Positions 62,392 through 64,000 of a stretch of DNA of 64,000 bases are shown one piece after another. The notes beneath the pieces are model-generated. The model was not told the origin of the DNA, ran no database searches, and saw nothing but the letters and a program-made list of their open reading frames with translations. How positions within the stretch are numbered: position 1 is the first letter of the stretch; each line of letters starts with the position of its first letter. This stretch comes from Akkermansiaceae bacterium (GTDB lineage Bacteria; Verrucomicrobiota; Verrucomicrobiia; Verrucomicrobiales; Akkermansiaceae), in NCBI GenBank assembly GCA_019634595.1, contig JAHCBC010000002.1:1070785-1134784 (forward strand). The letters are read 5' to 3'. A program made the translations under genes and the position numbers.

Positions 62392-63483
62392 ATGGCCGAA
62401 GTCAGCGCGCTGAGAAAGCATCCCTGCCCGGAATGTGGCGGGGATGCGGAGTGGAACCCGTCGAAGCAGGCGCTCGCCTGTCCGTACTGTGGTACCGTCC
62501 TGCCGTGGACTCCGGGGCAGGACCAGATCGGCGCGGCCATCCGGGAACATCCTCTGGAAGAGGCGCTGGCCATGGTCCCCGCGGAGGCGCGCGGGCTGAA
62601 GGAGGAGAAAAAATCGGTGAAATGCGAGAGCTGCCAGGCCATCAGCATCTTCGATCCCACCCGCGCCGCCCAGCGCTGCGACTTCTGCGGCTCCCCCTCC
62701 ATCGTCCCGGTGGAGTCCATGCAGGACGTCATCACCCCGGAGAGCCTGCTGCCCGTCGTCATCCCCGCCACCCAGGTCCGGGACAAGCTGCGGCAGTGGT
62801 ATGGCTCCCGGTGGTTCGCCCCGAACAAGCTGAAAAAGGCGGCGCTGACCGACACCCTCCACGGCATTTACCTGCCCTACTGGACCTTCGACGCCCATGC
62901 CAGCTCCAGTTGGTCGGCGGAGGCCGGCTATTACTACTACGTCTCCGTGAGTGACGGGAAAGGCGGCACCCGCCGGGAACGCCGCACCCGCTGGGAAAGT
63001 TGCTCCGGTCACCAGGCGAATTTCTTCGATGACGACCTCGTCCCCGGCACCGTCGGTGTCCACCTGAAGCTCCTGCGGAAAGTCGAGCCATTCCCCACCA
63101 CCGACCAGCTCAAGCCCTACGAACCCGCTTTTGTCCGCGGATGGACCGTGGAGCGCTACCAGGTCGATCTCAGGAAAGCCTCCGAAACCAACCGCTCCCA
63201 GATGGACGCCACCATGTACCGCATCTGCGAGCGGGCCGTGCCGGGCGATACCCAGCGCGGACTCCGTGTTTCCACGAACTACAGCAGCCGCACCTTCAAG
63301 CACATCCTCGTCCCCGTCTGGCTTGCCTCCTACACCTATGGCTCGAAGTCGTTCCAGGTGGTGGTCAACGGCTTCACCGGCAACATGGCCGGGGAGCATC
63401 CGCTGAGCTGGGTGAAGATCTTCTTCGCCGTGCTGGCCGTCATCACGGTCATTGCCGTGATTTTCGCCCTCAGCAGGGGCTGA
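62392..63483 (+). CDS. Double zinc-ribbon, C-terminal membrane-anchor protein (YdjG-like)
   Basis: This 363-residue protein has two zinc ribbons, C12-x2-C15/C30-x2-C33 and C78-x2-C81/C96-x2-C99. A beta-rich middle domain follows (LKKAALTDTLHGIYLPYWTF; TRWESCSGHQANFFDDDL; FKHILVPVWLASYTYGSKSF). A single C-terminal transmembrane helix lies near 339-360 (KIFFAVLAVITVIAVIFAL). It matches the partner protein of YdjI-type SPFH proteins, thought to recruit them to the membrane. It starts 6 bp after the SPFH stop, so the two form an operon. A hairpin shared with the convergent XRE gene spans its stop codon. Confidence 0.8.
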   Translation: MAEVSALRKHPCPECGGDAEWNPSKQALACPYCGTVLPWTPGQDQIGAAIREHPLEEALAMVPAEARGLKEEKKSVKCESCQAISIFDPTRAAQRCDFCGSPSIVPVESMQDVITPESLLPVVIPATQVRDKLRQWYGSRWFAPNKLKKAALTDTLHGIYLPYWTFDAHASSSWSAEAGYYYYVSVSDGKGGTRRERRTRWESCSGHQANFFDDDLVPGTVGVHLKLLRKVEPFPTTDQLKPYEPAFVRGWTVERYQVDLRKASETNRSQMDATMYRICERAVPGDTQRGLRVSTNYSSRTFKHILVPVWLASYTYGSKSFQVVVNGFTGNMAGEHPLSWVKIFFAVLAVITVIAVIFALSRG

Positions 63484-63505
63484 GGGGGGCGGATTGATTC
63501 AGCCC
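63477..63505. terminator. Weak hairpin between convergent zinc-ribbon and XRE genes
   Basis: GGGCTGA (63477-63483) pairs with TCAGCCC (63499-63505) around a 15-nt loop. The stem includes both stop codons. No T-run follows on either strand, so it is at most a weak bidirectional terminator. Confidence 0.35.
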
Positions 63506-63798
63506 TTCAGGTTCTCCAGTTCGATGCGAACTTCTTTCATCAAGCGCTCCGGGACAATCTCAAACGCTTTCGACAATCGGAGCATCACGTCGAGGGTTGG
63601 AGTCATCTGCCCTTTCTCCAATCGGGAGATATAGCTGTTATCCAAGCCACTGTGTCCGCCCAATTCGACTTGCGACCACCGTTTGCGCAGCCGTCTTGTG
63701 GCAAGAACTTTTGCGAAGGCTTGCCGGATCTGACTGATTTCCTCCAAGGGGGAGATCTTATCTCCCTTGGGAGATGTGTCGCTTTGCGTATAATCCAA
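63499..63798 (-). CDS. XRE-family helix-turn-helix regulator
   Basis: This protein of up to 99 residues has a classical Cro/CI-type HTH: ISQIRQAFAKVLATRRLRKR, then WSQVELGGHSGLDNSYISRLEKGQMTP (shown in part) and LDVMLRLSKAFEI. No ATG is available. The full frame begins with TTG 63798; an internal TTG at 63747 would start MEEISQIRQAF and remove a disordered 17-residue lead. Between these two starts lies an imperfect palindrome with CCAAGGG half-sites, so the shorter start with an operator upstream is quite possible. It may autoregulate or control the divergent gene at 63932. Confidence 0.75.
   Translation of the reverse strand: MDYTQSDTSPKGDKISPLEEISQIRQAFAKVLATRRLRKRWSQVELGGHSGLDNSYISRLEKGQMTPTLDVMLRLSKAFEIVPERLMKEVRIELENLKG
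63744..63770. promoter_or_regulatory. Palindrome at the start of the XRE gene
   Basis: GGGAGAT and ATCTCCC flank a 3-bp centre, and CCAAG/CTTGG extend the arms with a 2-nt bulge. The half-site TCCAAGGG recurs at 63794-63801. Repeated half-sites next to an HTH gene suggest an operator. Confidence 0.4.
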
Positions 63799-63877
63799 GG
63801 GAATGAAGGAAAACCATTGACGCTAAGATTGCGTGGCTGTTAGCCTGATTTTAATGGATTGCTGAAAAGCGGGTTGA

Positions 63878-63893
63878 TGTTCGAAATCGAACA
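63878..63893. promoter_or_regulatory. Perfect palindrome between XRE gene and the next secreted-protein gene
   Basis: TGTTCGAAATCGAACA has 7-bp perfect arms around AA. It lies 39 bp before the GTG at 63932 and about 80 bp before the divergent XRE start. It could be an operator of the XRE protein. GTTC/GAAC half-sites are also typical of LexA-type boxes. Confidence 0.45.
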
Positions 63894-63931
63894 CTTGATC
63901 TGACGGCTCCTCATTATCACTCCCTCTTATT

Positions 63932-64000
63932 GTGAAACCCCTCCCCCTTCTTTTTCTCTTCCTCGCGCCCCCGTGGTTTGCCCACGCGCAGGAAGCTTCC
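63932..64000 (+). CDS. Secreted protein, signal peptide only (runs off the right edge)
   Basis: GTG at 63932 opens a frame of 23 codons to the window end: a basic residue, then hydrophobic PLPLLFLFLAPPWFAHA, then QEAS. This is a textbook signal peptide with cleavage after AHA. Nothing can be said about the mature protein. Confidence 0.6.
   Translation, partial: MKPLPLLFLFLAPPWFAHAQEAS

Overview
The window looks like a piece of a high-GC chromosome from the phylum Verrucomicrobiota, most likely a Luteolibacter/Haloferula-like member of the Verrucomicrobiaceae. This is inferred from gene content, not from a database search. The supporting families are two DUF1592/DUF1552 gene pairs, a PVC-type heme-binding CxxCH protein, PEP-CTERM proteins, twin-arginine Gfo/Idh/MocA and phosphatase proteins, and a surface protein with a typical verrucomicrobial C-terminal module. 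Recognisable Shine-Dalgarno sequences are scarce, and several starts are GTG or TTG. No rRNA, tRNA, CRISPR array or intact insertion sequence was found.

Layout. (1) 1-8617 is an iron-uptake region. It holds the start of a DUF3127 gene, a 46-residue Cys-rich microprotein, a PepSY ferric-reductase-like protein, a helical protein, a PiuC/YbiX-type hydroxylase and two paralogous TonB-dependent siderophore receptors. TGAGAC-type palindromes that look like Fur boxes lie upstream of both receptors, and a weaker one precedes the PepSY gene. (2) 8642-16372 is a phosphate regulon: an OprP-like porin, pstS, pstC, pstA, two pstB paralogues and phoU. PstC carries an approximately 330-residue periplasmic insertion. 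(3) 16373-17734 is a low-GC island with one membrane-protein gene split by a frameshift at a G6 tract. (4) 17735-34273 is a mixed metabolic stretch. It includes a tandem-SGNH esterase, a 229-bp MITE-like element with a 10-bp target duplication, an HNH nuclease, asnS, the PVC heme protein, a phosphatase-esterase-beta-helix operon, a REP pair, an EcsC protein with a branching enzyme, and a sodium:solute symporter. (5) 34274-37276 is a candidate oriC followed by dnaA and dnaN, then a HupE/UreJ-like protein and ruvA. (6) 39377-46444 holds PEP-CTERM proteins, a DUF1592/DUF1552 pair and a Gfo/Idh/MocA oxidoreductase. (7) 46576-54824 is a six-gene carbohydrate or sugar-acid locus: BASS transporter, APH-like kinase, HpaI aldolase, double beta-propeller glycosidase, beta-helix protein and an unusual regulator. 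(8) 54929-64000 holds a BspA-like LRR protein, a second DUF1552/DUF1592 pair, a small zincin, an SPFH/zinc-ribbon pair, an XRE regulator and the start of a secreted protein.

The most unusual items are as follows. One regulator fuses an FCD (FadR/GntR-type) metal-dependent ligand domain to an AraC DNA-binding domain, at the end of a sugar-acid-like operon. PstC is greatly enlarged. An SPFH protein ends in an excisionase-like HTH and is paired with a zinc-ribbon membrane protein. The window also contains a clean MITE with a target duplication and dispersed GTAG-headed REP hairpins.
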